Source of the DNA: Anaspis maculata
Taxonomy: Eukaryota > Arthropoda > Insecta > Coleoptera > Scraptiidae
Length of the DNA stretch: 64,000 nucleotides
Direction of reading: 5' to 3'
Assembly (NCBI GenBank): GCA_949128115.1
Contig: OX421961.1
Coordinates: 108,050,363-108,114,362 of the forward strand
The notes under the pieces are model-generated. The model saw only the letters and a list, made by a program, of their open reading frames with translations. It was not told the DNA's origin and searched no databases. Below, one piece after another: positions 48,007 through 58,366 of this stretch (position 1 is the first letter of the stretch; the number at the start of each line of letters is the position of its first letter). Position numbers and translations under genes: made by a program.

Positions 48007-48715
48007 GCTTAAGGCAAATCACCCAGATCAACTCTACGGAGGCAATGTTACCTATCTCAATTTGTTCTCGCCAGTTGATTCTGCTTCTTGCTTTGGTTGG
48101 TTTCTGGAATTGATCGGTCTTCAAACTATCTTCCTTGCTTTCTCACGTTTTTGTTTTGATTTATATGCGGGTATTATTCCGAAAATATAGAGTTTTATCG
48201 GAGCTCGGTGACACTCGATGTAGGTATGTCAGACGATTTTATTTCTTTCATTGTTTTGTCACAATCGTAAGCCCCGCGTACTACTGAAATTGTTCGTTTT
48301 TTTGTCAGCGCAATTTAGGCATCAGCAGGAAACATAGAGAAAGCTGCCTGCTACCAAAATTTCCCACAAAACTTCCTGATTCTTCACCATCACCTGATCA
48401 CCATTTACTGAGGTCTCGCCATCTTTCTCACCCTCAAAGCCCCCTTCCCTTATTCACTACCCAATTACCCACTCTGGTTGCTGACGTTAGATATAATGGG
48501 TAATGGAATCTTGTAATATTGCCAGTCAACAATAATAGTTTTCGATGACTTCTATAATTGATTTAATCAGCGCCTCCACCATTTGGTCTTATCTCGCCGA
48601 CCATAAAACTTATTATTTCTTCAATCTCTATCCTGTTATTTTGAATGGTGAACTATAGTCGGGGTGGTACGATTTTTTTCACCACAAATGATTTAAAGAC
48701 GAGATTTTTCTACAG
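48007..48715. other. No gene recognised
   Basis: No known element is visible. ATCTTCCTT at 48128-48136 repeats the nine bases at 44261-44269, close to the poly(A) end of the retrotransposon. It is a weak candidate for the other side of the target duplication, which would place the retrotransposon's 5' end here. Confidence 0.3.
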
Positions 48716-48852
48716 AGCGATCAAATACTCCATTGCTCAAGTTGGCGTAAGATGCTCAACTTTTCGCCAAACGCATGCGTTCATGATTCGCCCGTTCGGG
48801 AAAAAAGTGAGCATCGTACGTCAACTTAAGCAATCGAGTATTGTTCGATCGT
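48716..48852. mobile_element. 137-bp MITE, arms with AATACTC-ATTGCT-AAGTTG
   Basis: AGCGATCAAATACTCC and TTGCTCAAGTTGGCGTAAG at the left pair with CTTAAGCAATCGAGTATTG and CGATCG at the right. The arms are about 45 bp with scattered mismatches, flanking a centre with ACGCATGCGT. Non-coding. Confidence 0.7.
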
Positions 48853-48879
48853 TTCTTTCAATTGTATACATTTTACATT

Positions 48880-49009
48880 GGGTCATATGCATAAAAATGA
48901 AGTATATGCTCATACTCCAGTTTCAGAGGAGTTGCTAAGGAAAATTTGCTTGGCAACTCCTGCAAAACAAAACATGAGCATATATATTCCGTTTTTATGC
49001 ATATCACCC
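48880..49009. mobile_element. 130-bp MITE, TIR GGGTCATATGCATAAAAATG
   Basis: GGGTCATATGCATAAAAATG continues into AAGTATATGCTCAT and is mirrored by ATGAGCATATATATTCCG and TTTTTATGCATATCACCC. Inner blocks GGAGTTGC and GCAACTCC also pair. It lies 27 bp from the previous MITE and has unrelated ends. Confidence 0.8.
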
Positions 49010-52000
49010 ATTTTCTCATTTGATTGATTGGTATGCTGTGTACTATTGCGACCCGAAGTAAACGGGCACCCCACTTTATATTCATATCAAATTTTCTCTG
49101 TCAGGAGCAATTTTTACAACTAATTTCGACCACCTGAACACGGATATCGCGAGCGTTTTTTGCATTGGAAATCAATTTGGTCTCATATTTCATATCAAAA
49201 TGCCGCGAAAATGACAGACTCACATAAATGTTTCTAGATTAAATACTTTAGATATTCACAGCGATTTCTATATCTAAATATTATAGCTCAACAAAATGGT
49301 CTCAAAATCAAATTCACGTTAGTGAGTACACCACTATAAAAAAATCGTTATCAATTAATCATGAAACTTTGTGTTTCTTCAACATTCTCTTTGCAGTTTT
49401 GACGTTATGTTCTTTGAATACTTAGTATAATGTAAAATGTATGATTACCTATATCAAGTATAGAACAGTAAGATATATTTCAAAATATTTTTTATTCCAC
49501 AATAACAACTCTTGATCGATCGCGGCAAAATATGTTCTCCGCGTCCATATTTTAAATGTTCTGCTACACGTCCTGATGACGATACCAAGGAGTTTTCAGG
49601 GCGAACTCATGTCCTTCACCTGTTCTATAGGTCGCGGGAACAAAACCTCACCTTGGCACCCGCTTCGGCAACGTTGCAAGTAAACCTGACGTGGCAACAG
49701 CGCAATGCCATTCTTTTCAACGTTGAATTGACATAAAACGCTCGCGTCAGGGCATGGTGGGGTGCCAAGAGATTCATTTGTTTTTTATATTACTCAAAGC
49801 ATAATAATTTTTTTGATGAAGCGGCAGTAGTTCTATAAATTATCCATACTTATAATTTATTACAATTAAAGAAAATTGTATCAACAAGTTTACTAGTGAA
49901 AATGACATTATACCATATACCCATCTTTAGAACACCATTTTTCCTCCCGCGACCTATAATGTCTTTGTGAACATTTCATTGCTGTAAATTGCTGTAAACA
50001 ACACTGAGAATATTCATTTCGAAAATAATTGAGATCCTTCCCTTTTCTCGATTTTTTTTTATGTAAGGTCTATTATTTGTTCCCAATGCAAAAACAAACC
50101 CAGTATTTGGGTTCAGGAGGTCAAAATTATTCAGAAAGCATACCACACATACATAAATTTATATTTTACAAAAATTTTGCTCCTGTTAAAAATCGTCGTC
50201 ATCTTTTTTGTTTCTAAGTGGAAAATGTTGTTCTTGACGAAAATTAAGCACTTAGAGTTTGGGGAAAAGAAGTTATCATGACAAAGGGCATCCCATCTGG
50301 ATTCATTTTCAGTATTTTGTCATTTCATGTCGCGTACCTCACCAACTAAATAATTGCGTTCACCATAAATACAGCGACTCCGACGCTCGATAGGAATCCT
50401 TATGCTCGAACTTGAATGTCCTTTATTTAGATTCTTGATACGGTCTGCTAGGAAAATAATTGCTCCACTATTTATAATATAGATCATTATTTCAGAGTTT
50501 ATGGGGATCTAAATGATAATTCATTCCTCCTGTTATTGACAAAAGATAATAAACTGACTTGATTGAAGATTTGAAGGTGTAGAGCAAACATTACATTCAT
50601 GTTGAGAAAGATGAAGTGAGCTCCCATTCGTCAATGTTTACGTAGGAGATCATCGCTGTAACAGTAACAGATAAAAGTTGAATAAAGGAAGAAAGAGTGG
50701 CAGAATTAGATACGGGGGTTGAGAACATCGTGGGTATTGTGCTCCCGACCGAACGGTGCCCCAGAGGGTTGCTGCAATCCATATTTCATGGCAATGGGTC
50801 CATTAGAGGCTATTACTAACTAGCAGGGAGACGGAGCTCGCCATTCAAGCTCTCGAATATAAAGTCAATGCCGAAAACGCTTTGAGGTTAGAGTTACATT
50901 GGCGACAATGGATCCCAATATGTTCGTAATTTATTACGTCTGTCACTTTGTATACAATGGGCGATCGTCCGTCGGGCCGTGCAGAATATCACCATAAGAA
51001 ATATTATTCATCTCTCATATCGTACCCCGTACCACATGAAATGCTATGCATAATGCACTTTTTTATGAACGACAGATTGTTTGACGCTGCATGCCGCGCT
51101 GCTGCAATAGTTTTCATCTGGCCTAAGCACGTGGTTAATTTTATTACTCGTAATTACAGGTGGGAGTCTAATACCGAGCATTTATTCATAATTATTAGAA
51201 GGAAGACACGTCGCTTGTTTCCGAGAAACTTCCATAATTATGAAATTATAAAACTTCGAAATTACTCCACATATGTGACCACTTCCGTAATAATGTCTTC
51301 TTGAAACTAGCACATAACAAAATTTGCGGTTAAGATTTTTGGCTCGGTATAATGTACCCACCTATTAGTACCTATGCGAACGTTTATCAGGATCTACTAA
51401 ATAAGGAGAAAAACAGGAAATTTCGATGGAGTCGTTATCGAAATCATCAGGAGGATTCTGGGAAATCATCAAGTATTGGAATTGGAGAACGATATCAATA
51501 GCCGCAGGTATATAAAGTCAACTACTTTATAATGTCCATGTATCGCATGTCCTTCCGTTCATGTAAAGCACCAGAAAAAAATGGCGGTTGCTGCACCGAT
51601 ACAATAACAATAGGCAACTGAGTCCATCACATATGTTTTAACAAAAATTACATGTAATTTTGTAGTTATTTTTTCCTGCACAATGCACGTAAAATGATAG
51701 GAGCAAAACGGCTAATATCAATAATTATATGGGAGCGCAAGTAGGATACACATGTGCTTGGTTCACATAAGTACCTAGGAGACACGCTGGGCAACGAGGA
51801 AACCCAAGGAAACAAAACGGTGAATTAGAAATTAAATGGTTAATTGAAAAAAACAAGTCATGGGGAGAACGTCACGTTTCACGATGCCTTTTCATTTAGA
51901 TTTCAGAAGCTTATTGAAGTTGATTTTTGTTTTCAATATATTGATTATTATTGATTGACCCTATCAAGAGGGATTCTTGACTATTTCTGGGGTAGGTTAC

Positions 52001-52169
52001 TTGAGTATCTAAATATATTATTGTTTTGGCGGATAAGAACGTTAGGAAAAATTTTGATGATGATAATATAATAATAATTAATGGATTTTCACGCTTTTGA
52101 TAAGGAAGGCGTGGTGGAGACTCCAACAGGCAAATAGGCAGCGAACCTTTTTTTTTTAATTGAACATTA
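49010..52169. other. Gene-poor stretch
   Basis: No supported gene. 49500-49780 is GC-richer; TATAGGTCGCGGGA at 49625 has an inverse, TCCCGCGACCTATA, at 49946, possibly the ends of a decayed element of about 330 bp. 50940-51300 is low-copy with many TAATTA-type motifs and a 118-codon frame that I do not recognise. Confidence 0.4.
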
Positions 52170-52171
52170 TA

Positions 52172-52291
52172 CCGTATTGTCAAAAACTTTCCTCCTCTAG
52201 GCAGGCTGTGGTCTGGTCATTGGCAGGCAAACGAGACTGATTTTGGACAGGCCACAGCCTGCCTAGAGGAGGAAAGTTTTTGATCATACGG
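52172..52291. mobile_element. 120-bp MITE with TA target duplication
   Basis: CCGTATTGTCAAAAACTTTC followed by CTCCTCTAGGCAGGCTGTGG is mirrored at the right, ending ATACGG. TA borders both ends (52170-52171 and 52292-52293). The arms of about 45 bp are nearly identical, so this is a young copy. The centre is only about 35 bp. Confidence 0.85.
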
Positions 52292-52442
52292 TACTTGGAC
52301 CTACTCACTGATCAATTGCTTTGCTGTTTTAAGCGATTCGTTTTCAAAAACTGAATGATATTGATTTCTCTGGCTATTCAAAAGTGAATAATCGTTGTAG
52401 AAGTATGTTTGAGTCTTTCCACAGAGTAGATGGTTGAGGTTT

Positions 52443-52580
52443 TAGTGTTGCCGTCTAGACAAGACAAGAGAAGAGTTGCCCTACTCTTGTCTTGTCTTGA
52501 AATATCAAGATTATCTCAAAATTTCAAGACAAGACTCTAACTCTTGATGGAAATTTTTCAAGAGTCTAGATAGACTCTTG
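52443..52580. repeat. CAAGACAAGAG-rich repeat, left member of an inverted pair
   Basis: AGTGTTGCCGTCTAGACAAG opens a stretch of short inverted and direct copies of TCTTGTCTTG/CAAGACAAGA. The opposite-facing partner ends at 57475 with TCTAGACGGCAACACT. Between them lie two other elements, so the pair may be the ends of one 5-kb element or two separate insertions of a small family. Confidence 0.6.
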
Positions 52581-52889
52581 AAATTAAATTACTAAAAAAC
52601 CCCTTCTTCCAAGAAAAATACGTGACAGAAATATTAACATCTTTTAACAAGAAAAACACAGAAACTGTGAGGAGCAAGAAGCACCCTTCGAATAGGGACT
52701 GTGCTTCAATGGAATATTCTACGATATAATTAAGTTCAAATTTCAATACAAAGATCTACTTTTATTGACACTGAAATTTATCATTGATGTGAATGCTGAA
52801 AGAAAAGATTGCCACCGCCACACCCGACCTGTTAGTAGACGTGTTTCTGCAGTGGGGTCTTATATAAAATAACAAGATACGATTCTATA

Positions 52890-53478
52890 CAGGGTGTTCC
52901 GGTGACCTTGCATAATACTTCGGGAAGTGATTCCCCTCAAAAAATAAGTCGAAAAGTAGGAGTAACATTTTACCCTAAAATGCTTCCTAAGGGAGTTACA
53001 GCCCTTCAAAGGTACGAAGTTGAACGAAGTTTTTAATTATTTCCTGGAAAACCGTCCAATGTAGGAACTTCAAATTTGGTATAGAGTAGTTTCTCAATAG
53101 TGCAAATGTACATGCAAAGTTCTAAACAAATCTAACCAGTGGCAGTGAAATTAGAGGGGACAGGGATTATGTTGAAAATTATTCATGACACGTCCGTATT
53201 TTTTTCACTTTTACTTCGGAACGATGCATCCTACGGAAAAAATGCAAGAGGAATAAAAGTTTTGGATTAAACAAATCTATCGAAAAAATTGCATTTGAAG
53301 CTCTTAGCTTTGACAGTTCTTGAGCAAATAATTGAGAACTTTGTTGCATTTTGTAGCTTTGAGGAGCTGTAACTCCCTCATGGAGCACTTTAGGAAAAAA
53401 ATTTACTCTTACTTTTCGACTTATTTTCTTGAGAGGAATCACGTCCTGAAGTATTATGCAAGGTCACTGAAACACCTG
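52890..53478. mobile_element. 589-bp Tc1/mariner-like MITE, CAGGGTGTTCCGG ends, TA flanks
   Basis: CAGGGTGTTCCGGTGACCTT is mirrored by AAGGTCACTGAAACACCTG, with TA outside both ends (52888-52889 and 53479-53480). Arms of about 160 bp include GCATAATACTTC, AATAAGTCGAAAAGTA and GGGAGTTACAG with inverse partners. The centre is non-coding. The ends resemble those of the elements at 8305 and 54230 only in CAGGGTGT. Confidence 0.85.
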
Positions 53479-54227
53479 TATAGCCGTAGGTTGAGGCTTG
53501 AATGAATATAGTCAACTACTGTTCATTTAAAAAAGTGCTCAAAAAATCTGGCAGCGGAAAAGGATATAGAAATTCAACTCACCGCAGTCCATCGGGTCGA
53601 ATCGAATGAATAAACAAGCCAAAAACAATACCAGGTTGCCATGAACGTCAAGAAACAGTCAACGAAAGAGTCACAGCCAAGAAAAAGTTGAACAATCAAC
53701 TTCAATATTATTTTGCTGTTTGGTGTTCGAAACATTGCTGCTGGACAAAGAGAAGTGAATAAGTGGGTTTAAGCGGGACCCAGAGTTCCCATATGTCGTG
53801 GTGCAGACGTGGTCCAATAGTTTTATCGAAAATATACCGATTATTTGCAGACCTGTGTCAGGCTCCCGCTTGTGTCAACCTGACGCGGCAAAAAGACTAA
53901 CTTCACCCAAGTTGTAGGAAGAACACCAGCCTAATCGGTATTTTGCCTTGATACATTTGGAAGGATATCTGGCTGCACCATGTTGTCTGAATCATCCTCC
54001 TTTTATTGACAAGAAACACATTGTTTCGCAGCTATTGACCAAAAGCTTCATCGAGCTACCTAATTTCTTAAAAGTTGCGATCTGAGAAGGCGCAGGTATT
54101 TTTTGGACAAGTAGAAATGGAGATGTTGGAGCAGTCCTTGAAAAAATCACTTGGACGAAACTTTCGCATGAGAACCGGAAAAAAACAGTAGAGACATACA
54201 GAGTCTGGAGGAGATGTCATGTGAATA
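53479..54227. other. No gene recognised
   Basis: Sequence between two TA-flanked MITEs; no repeat or coding motif identified. Confidence 0.4.
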
Positions 54228-54764
54228 TACAGGGTGTTTCATGACTTATACGACATAGCTCAAGGATAGATCCAGTTTTTTGGGGCGGATCCGGATCTGG
54301 CTTCGAAATTTTTCTAAGATCCTGCGTTTCAAAGTTACAGGGTGATTTATGTATTTTGGTCAAAACTTTGATAGGTCATAGCTTTGGAGCAAATGAATGG
54401 AATCGAATGAAATTTGACAGGAAATGTCTCTTTCTCTTACCACGAACAATCACAATGACCAACAAAGCATGAAAAAATCCAGGGCCGGACTAAAAAAATG
54501 GCCCCCATCAATTCTTGGGGCAAAAAAGCCATTTTCGCATCGGATTCCTAAAAAAATGCCATTGTATTTGGAAAGTTGAGAAGAAATGCTACAGAATCAG
54601 CTATCCAATACGAACGGCACATCTCAGTAGGTTTAGTAAAAAAATAAAATAAAAAAAATTGAAAATTTTAATAGCGATATTTCCTGAATGATTTGAGATA
54701 ATTCATCGCAATTACTACTTTTCAAACAGGAAACGAGCAACTTTTGAATAAAAAATCAAAACTC

Positions 54765-55210
54765 CTAACAATAGGTGATAAATACATTACATGTTATCAA
54801 CAAATGGTTTTCAAAATACCCTCCCCCAACTTCGACGCATTTTCCACATCTCGTCACTAAATGTCTAGTGGCTTTTCGAATGGTTGGTGTATTGTTCCGC
54901 GTTTCATTAGCAGCTGCAATGATCTTTTCTCTACAATCCTTCCTGGTATTCATTTCCGTCTTGTAGACCTCTAGATCTTTCATGCGGCCCCATACATAGT
55001 AATCTAGGACTGTGAGATCAGGAGATCTGGGAGCCAGGAATGAGGACCCCCGCGACCAATCCAGCGATGGGGGTATTCTGCATCCAAGTATTCTCTGGCG
55101 TTTGATGGAAAATTAAGACAGTGCTCCAATTGCATTCTGATGTAGAATTGTTCTTCTTGCTAATCATAAATCTCCATAATTATGTGCCTGTTGTTTCGGG
55201 GCCTGTTCAA
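54765..55210 (-). pseudogene. Transposase C-terminal fragment, left arm (Tc1/mariner superfamily)
   Basis: The minus-strand frame shows RSPDLTVLDYYVWG (the region of the third catalytic acidic residue), then a helical C-terminus ending GGGYFENHL, a common ending in this transposase group. Upstream, near 55150, a broken frame keeps a FYIRMQLEH/HQNAIGA segment equivalent to the family's QQDGAPPH box. The frame is interrupted, so no active protein can be made. Confidence 0.75.
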
Positions 55211-55272
55211 ATTGCCATATTTTGGGAAGTAGAGCAACTGCAGACACCGGCACCTCTCTAATTGAAGCTTAG

Positions 55273-55680
55273 ATTTAGGGCTTATTTCCACAAAAAAAGA
55301 AGAATTGTATTGGTTGAACGGTTTCTGAGAAAATCACGCCGAGATGTTTTAGCTGGGATGCACTGTCTTGGGTATTGAAGTAAAAAATGAAAAAGGACCT
55401 ACCTTGTGACGTCCAGCGCCGTGAGATGGAGAGAACGCTCTCTGTGCATGGTCCGCTGATGTCCAGCGCGTCACGGTAGGGTAGGTTGTGGGTTGAAAAA
55501 TGGAGTGATACACAATAACAATAATGAGTCCGCACAACGCGGGTGGCGAAACGGAACCGAGGAGAAACGAAAAAAATGAAGAGAACCTTCAAAACTGAAA
55601 CTGAAAAATTCCCACTTATGGGCACATGAAAACCCGCATGCCACGGTACAAAAGACCTCTCAGCGGAGGTTTTCACTGAA
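55273..55680 (-). other. Unidentified spacer segment of the foldback (133-codon frame)
   Basis: A minus-strand open frame covers this spacer but shows no domain I know. The DNA contains GTCCAGCGC...GATGTCCAGCGCGTCACG, a short direct repeat. It is probably non-coding filler acquired between the two arms. Confidence 0.25.
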
Positions 55681-55689
55681 TTTGTGGTG

Positions 55690-56168
55690 CGGTGTGGTTG
55701 ACGACACTTTAATTGGGCTACATTTCTTTGAGGAACGGCTGACGGGGGAAGGCTATCTAAACTTCCTCCAAAATGTTTTGCCTATTTTCAACAAAATGGG
55801 GCACCGCCTCATTTTTCATTAAACGTCAGAGAACACTTGTACGCAGAATACCCCCATGGCTGAATTGGTTGCGGGGGTCCTCATTCCTGGCTCCCAGATC
55901 TCCTGATCTCACAGTCCTAGATTACTATGTATGGGGCCGCATGGAAGATCTAGAGGTCTACAAGACGGAAACGAATACCAGGAAGGATTGTAGAGAAGAG
56001 ATCATTGCAGCTGCTAATGAAACGCGGAACAATACACCAACCATTCGAAAAGCCACTAGACATTTAGTGACGAGATGTGGAAAATGCGTCGAAGTTGGGG
56101 GAGGGTATTTTGAAAACCATTTGTTAATAACATGTAATGTATTTATCACCTATTGTTGGGAGTTTTGA
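55690..56168 (+). pseudogene. Transposase C-terminal fragment, right arm (Tc1/mariner superfamily)
   Basis: Before the arm begins, the plus strand keeps WCGVVDDTLIGLHFFEERL and GEGYLNFLQN, the typical stretch after the first catalytic aspartate. A short deletion then joins it to the region corresponding to the second aspartate. RSPDLTVLDYYVWG and GGGYFENHL follow as in the left arm, with a few substitutions (for example ETNTRKD for EMNTRKD). Frame changes near 55790 and 55880 disable it. Confidence 0.75.
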
Positions 56169-56687
56169 TTTTTTTTTGAATGTTGCTCGTTTCCTGTTTG
56201 AAAAGTTGTAATTGCGATGAATTATCTCAAATCATTCAGGAAATATCGCTATTAAAATTTTCAATTTTTTTATTTTATTTTTTTACTAAACCTACTGAGG
56301 TGTGCCGTTCGTATTGGATAGCTGATTCTGTAGCATTTTTTCTCAACTTTCCAAATACAATGGCATTTTTTTAGGAATCCGATGCGAAAATGGCTTTTTT
56401 GCCCCAAGAATTGATGGGGGCCATTTTTTTCAGTCCGGCCCTGGATTTTTTCATGCCTTGTTGGTCATTGTGATTGTTCGTGGTAAGAGACATTTCCTGT
56501 CAAATTTCATTCGATTCCATTCATTTGCTCCAAAGTTATGACCTATCAAAGTTTTGACCAAAATACATAAATCACCCTGTAACTTTGAAACGCAGGATCT
56601 TAGAAAAATTTCGAAGCCAGATCCGGATCCGCCTCAAAAAACTGGATCTATCCTTAAGCTATGTCGTATAAGTCATGAAACACCCTG

Positions 56688-57319
56688 TATAATCACAAGA
56701 CATTATTATAATTCAACATGGCATCTCTTTGGCAACGCTTTCCTGTTCTCTGATGCAAAATTGATAAATTCATAGTGAACTGCCACCACAAACCGAAAAT
56801 CACATTGTCTTCTGATATACGTTTAAAATTCACAATATACAGAGAGATGCTTCTATGTGTTGTTTTGTTTTCCTAATTTTCAAAATATTCATGGACTGTA
56901 GACTACCTATCAGACAGCATGGCAACAACGATCGATGCATAATGACATGATGGCCTGCCTAGTGCGCAAGCGCAGAACAGGTTTATTGCTTCATTTTTCT
57001 CCCAATCCAAACTCCCAAATTCCCAGACTTTTTGCTGAAAAAAGTAGGAACATTTGAGACGAGATATTTCATATCGTCTGTAGTGATCTCGGTACTTTGA
57101 TTTTAACAAATAAAAGAAAAATAGCATGAGAACCCTTTGCAATCATTTTCATTTCAAGTAAATATAGTTTTGAATAGCATTTTGTCATACCGTTTACCCT
57201 TATTTATGTTATTTTAATTTGTCAATAAACTCTGTAAGAAGTCTCCAATCTAATCACACATTCAGTAGAAAATAAAAACCATCAGCGGAGAGGAATATAT
57301 CAGATTTTTTTTAATTTCT
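56688..57319. other. No gene recognised
   Basis: AT-rich sequence between the foldback and the right CAAGACAAG repeat. Nothing is identified. Confidence 0.4.
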
Positions 57320-57475
57320 TTTTTTCAAGAGTCTAATCAAGACTCTTGATCTTGACAGCCCTACTCTTGTCTTGTCTAGAAATTTCAAGACAAGAGTTTC
57401 CAGAGGTCTTGTCTAAGTCTTGACGCCTTTTCAAGACAAGAGTCTAGAAAGTCTAACTCTAGACGGCAACACTAT
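57320..57475. repeat. CAAGACAAGAG-rich repeat, right member of an inverted pair
   Basis: It contains several TCTTGTCTTG and CAAGACAAGAG copies and ends TCTAGACGGCAACACT, the inverse of the start of the repeat at 52443. The next bases (ATGAGGTTTTGTC) and the bases before 52443 (GGTTGAGGTTTTA) both contain TGAGGTTTT, but in direct order. That 8-9-bp direct match could be a target duplication around the pair. Confidence 0.55.
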
Positions 57476-57736
57476 GAGGTTTTGTCTCCGCTACTCGGTG
57501 ATAATAGAAAAAATTCACCCCTCCTCCCTCTTCTAGAAGATTTTCGTTTAAACTACAATCACAATTCAAAAGAAAAGCTTTTCCACACTTTTTCTCGGAT
57601 CTTTTGCCTTGAGCTCAAAATATACTTATATGTCACCATCACGTCATTCAGAGAGACTAAACTAGTCACCAAGTGTACCACGTGAGTCCTAAGAGGACAC
57701 ATTCCATCGATGGCTATAAGTACACAAATATTGTAT

Positions 57737-58366
57737 AGGCTGTCTGATTTCAACATGCAGTGCCGCCGAGAGGGTGGTTCAGGAGGTGATATATCATGGG
57801 GGTCCGTAAGCGCAAGTTGATTTTCTCTTTTAAGCTTCACTGATAAAAACGTGAAGAAAGAAGAAAAACCCAAAACAAAATTCTGATTTTTTCACTGCCC
57901 ACCTGGAACAGTAGCATTTATTCCAAAATATGTCAATTTGAAGGAAAGCAATTTCGCACAGTGGCAATAGATGGATTCCACAAACAAGCTGCCTTAAGCC
58001 AGAGAATGTCAAATGAAGAATGACTTCGTATCTGTGGAAGTTAGAAAAGCTTTTATTTAGAAGTGCGCAAGAAGCTCCATTTTTGTTTGTTTCTGACGTT
58101 ATTTTTACTTTAACTGCATGGTGAAAATACTTTTCTTATTATTTAAACAATCTCGTCCGCGGTGCCATTGCACTCGCTTCGCTCGCGGACTCAAAATATT
58201 ATCCAAGGAGGGGGCCCGTAACCCGTAAGTGACATCCAACATCGGGGCCTGGCGAAGCTCTCGGCGGGTCTGTCAACATGAACTAGTGGGCTGTGTTTCT
58301 GGTCGCCATCGGCCGATCGCAGCTTGAATCGCAGCCCACTAGTATCATGTAGAAATCAGACAGCCT
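57737..58366. mobile_element. AGGCTGTCTGATTTC MITE interrupted by a hAT-like element
   Basis: The left end AGGCTGTCTGATTTCAACAT (57737) and right end GAAATCAGACAGCCT (58366) belong to the family seen intact at 40253-40360. TATA or TA is present outside both ends. The centre, CGGCCGAT with CACTAG...CTAGTGGG arms, survives to the right of the insert, so the intact MITE would be about 107 bp before the insertion. Confidence 0.8.
57758..58272. mobile_element. 515-bp hAT-like non-autonomous element with 8-bp target duplication
   Basis: CAGTGCCGCCGAGAG at the left and CTCTCGGCGGGTCTG at the right form a 15-bp TIR with two mismatches. TCAACATG occurs immediately outside both ends (57750-57757 and 58273-58280), an exact 8-bp duplication. 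CAG-starting TIRs and 8-bp duplications define the hAT superfamily. No transposase is encoded. The right part is GC-rich (TCGCTTCGCTCGCGG). The host sequence is a MITE with another copy uninterrupted, so the insertion is certain. Confidence 0.9.

Larger units (their letters stand above)
54230..56687. mobile_element. 2.46-kb foldback element built from two inverted transposon 3' halves
   Basis: CAGGGTGTTTCATGACTTAT at 54230 is mirrored at 56687, and TA flanks the whole unit (54228-54229 and 56688-56689). Arms of about 880 bp (54230-55112 and 55817-56687) are almost identical. Each encodes the last part of a Tc1/mariner-superfamily transposase reading inward to outward. The spacer (55113-55816) is not palindromic and carries extra transposase sequence next to each arm. 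TA at the outermost ends suggests that the composite moved as one piece. Confidence 0.85.

Noticed and set aside
47513..48113. Mirror-image ORFs beginning MMSRPRIVIGLGKKIAPLRS
   Set aside because: They are produced by the two inverted MITE copies and are identical only because the DNA is palindromic.
52443..57475. Single large transposon with CAAGACAAG ends, as a firm call
   Set aside because: The interior is explained by two separately TA-flanked elements, and the repeats may be independent small insertions; kept only as a hypothesis.
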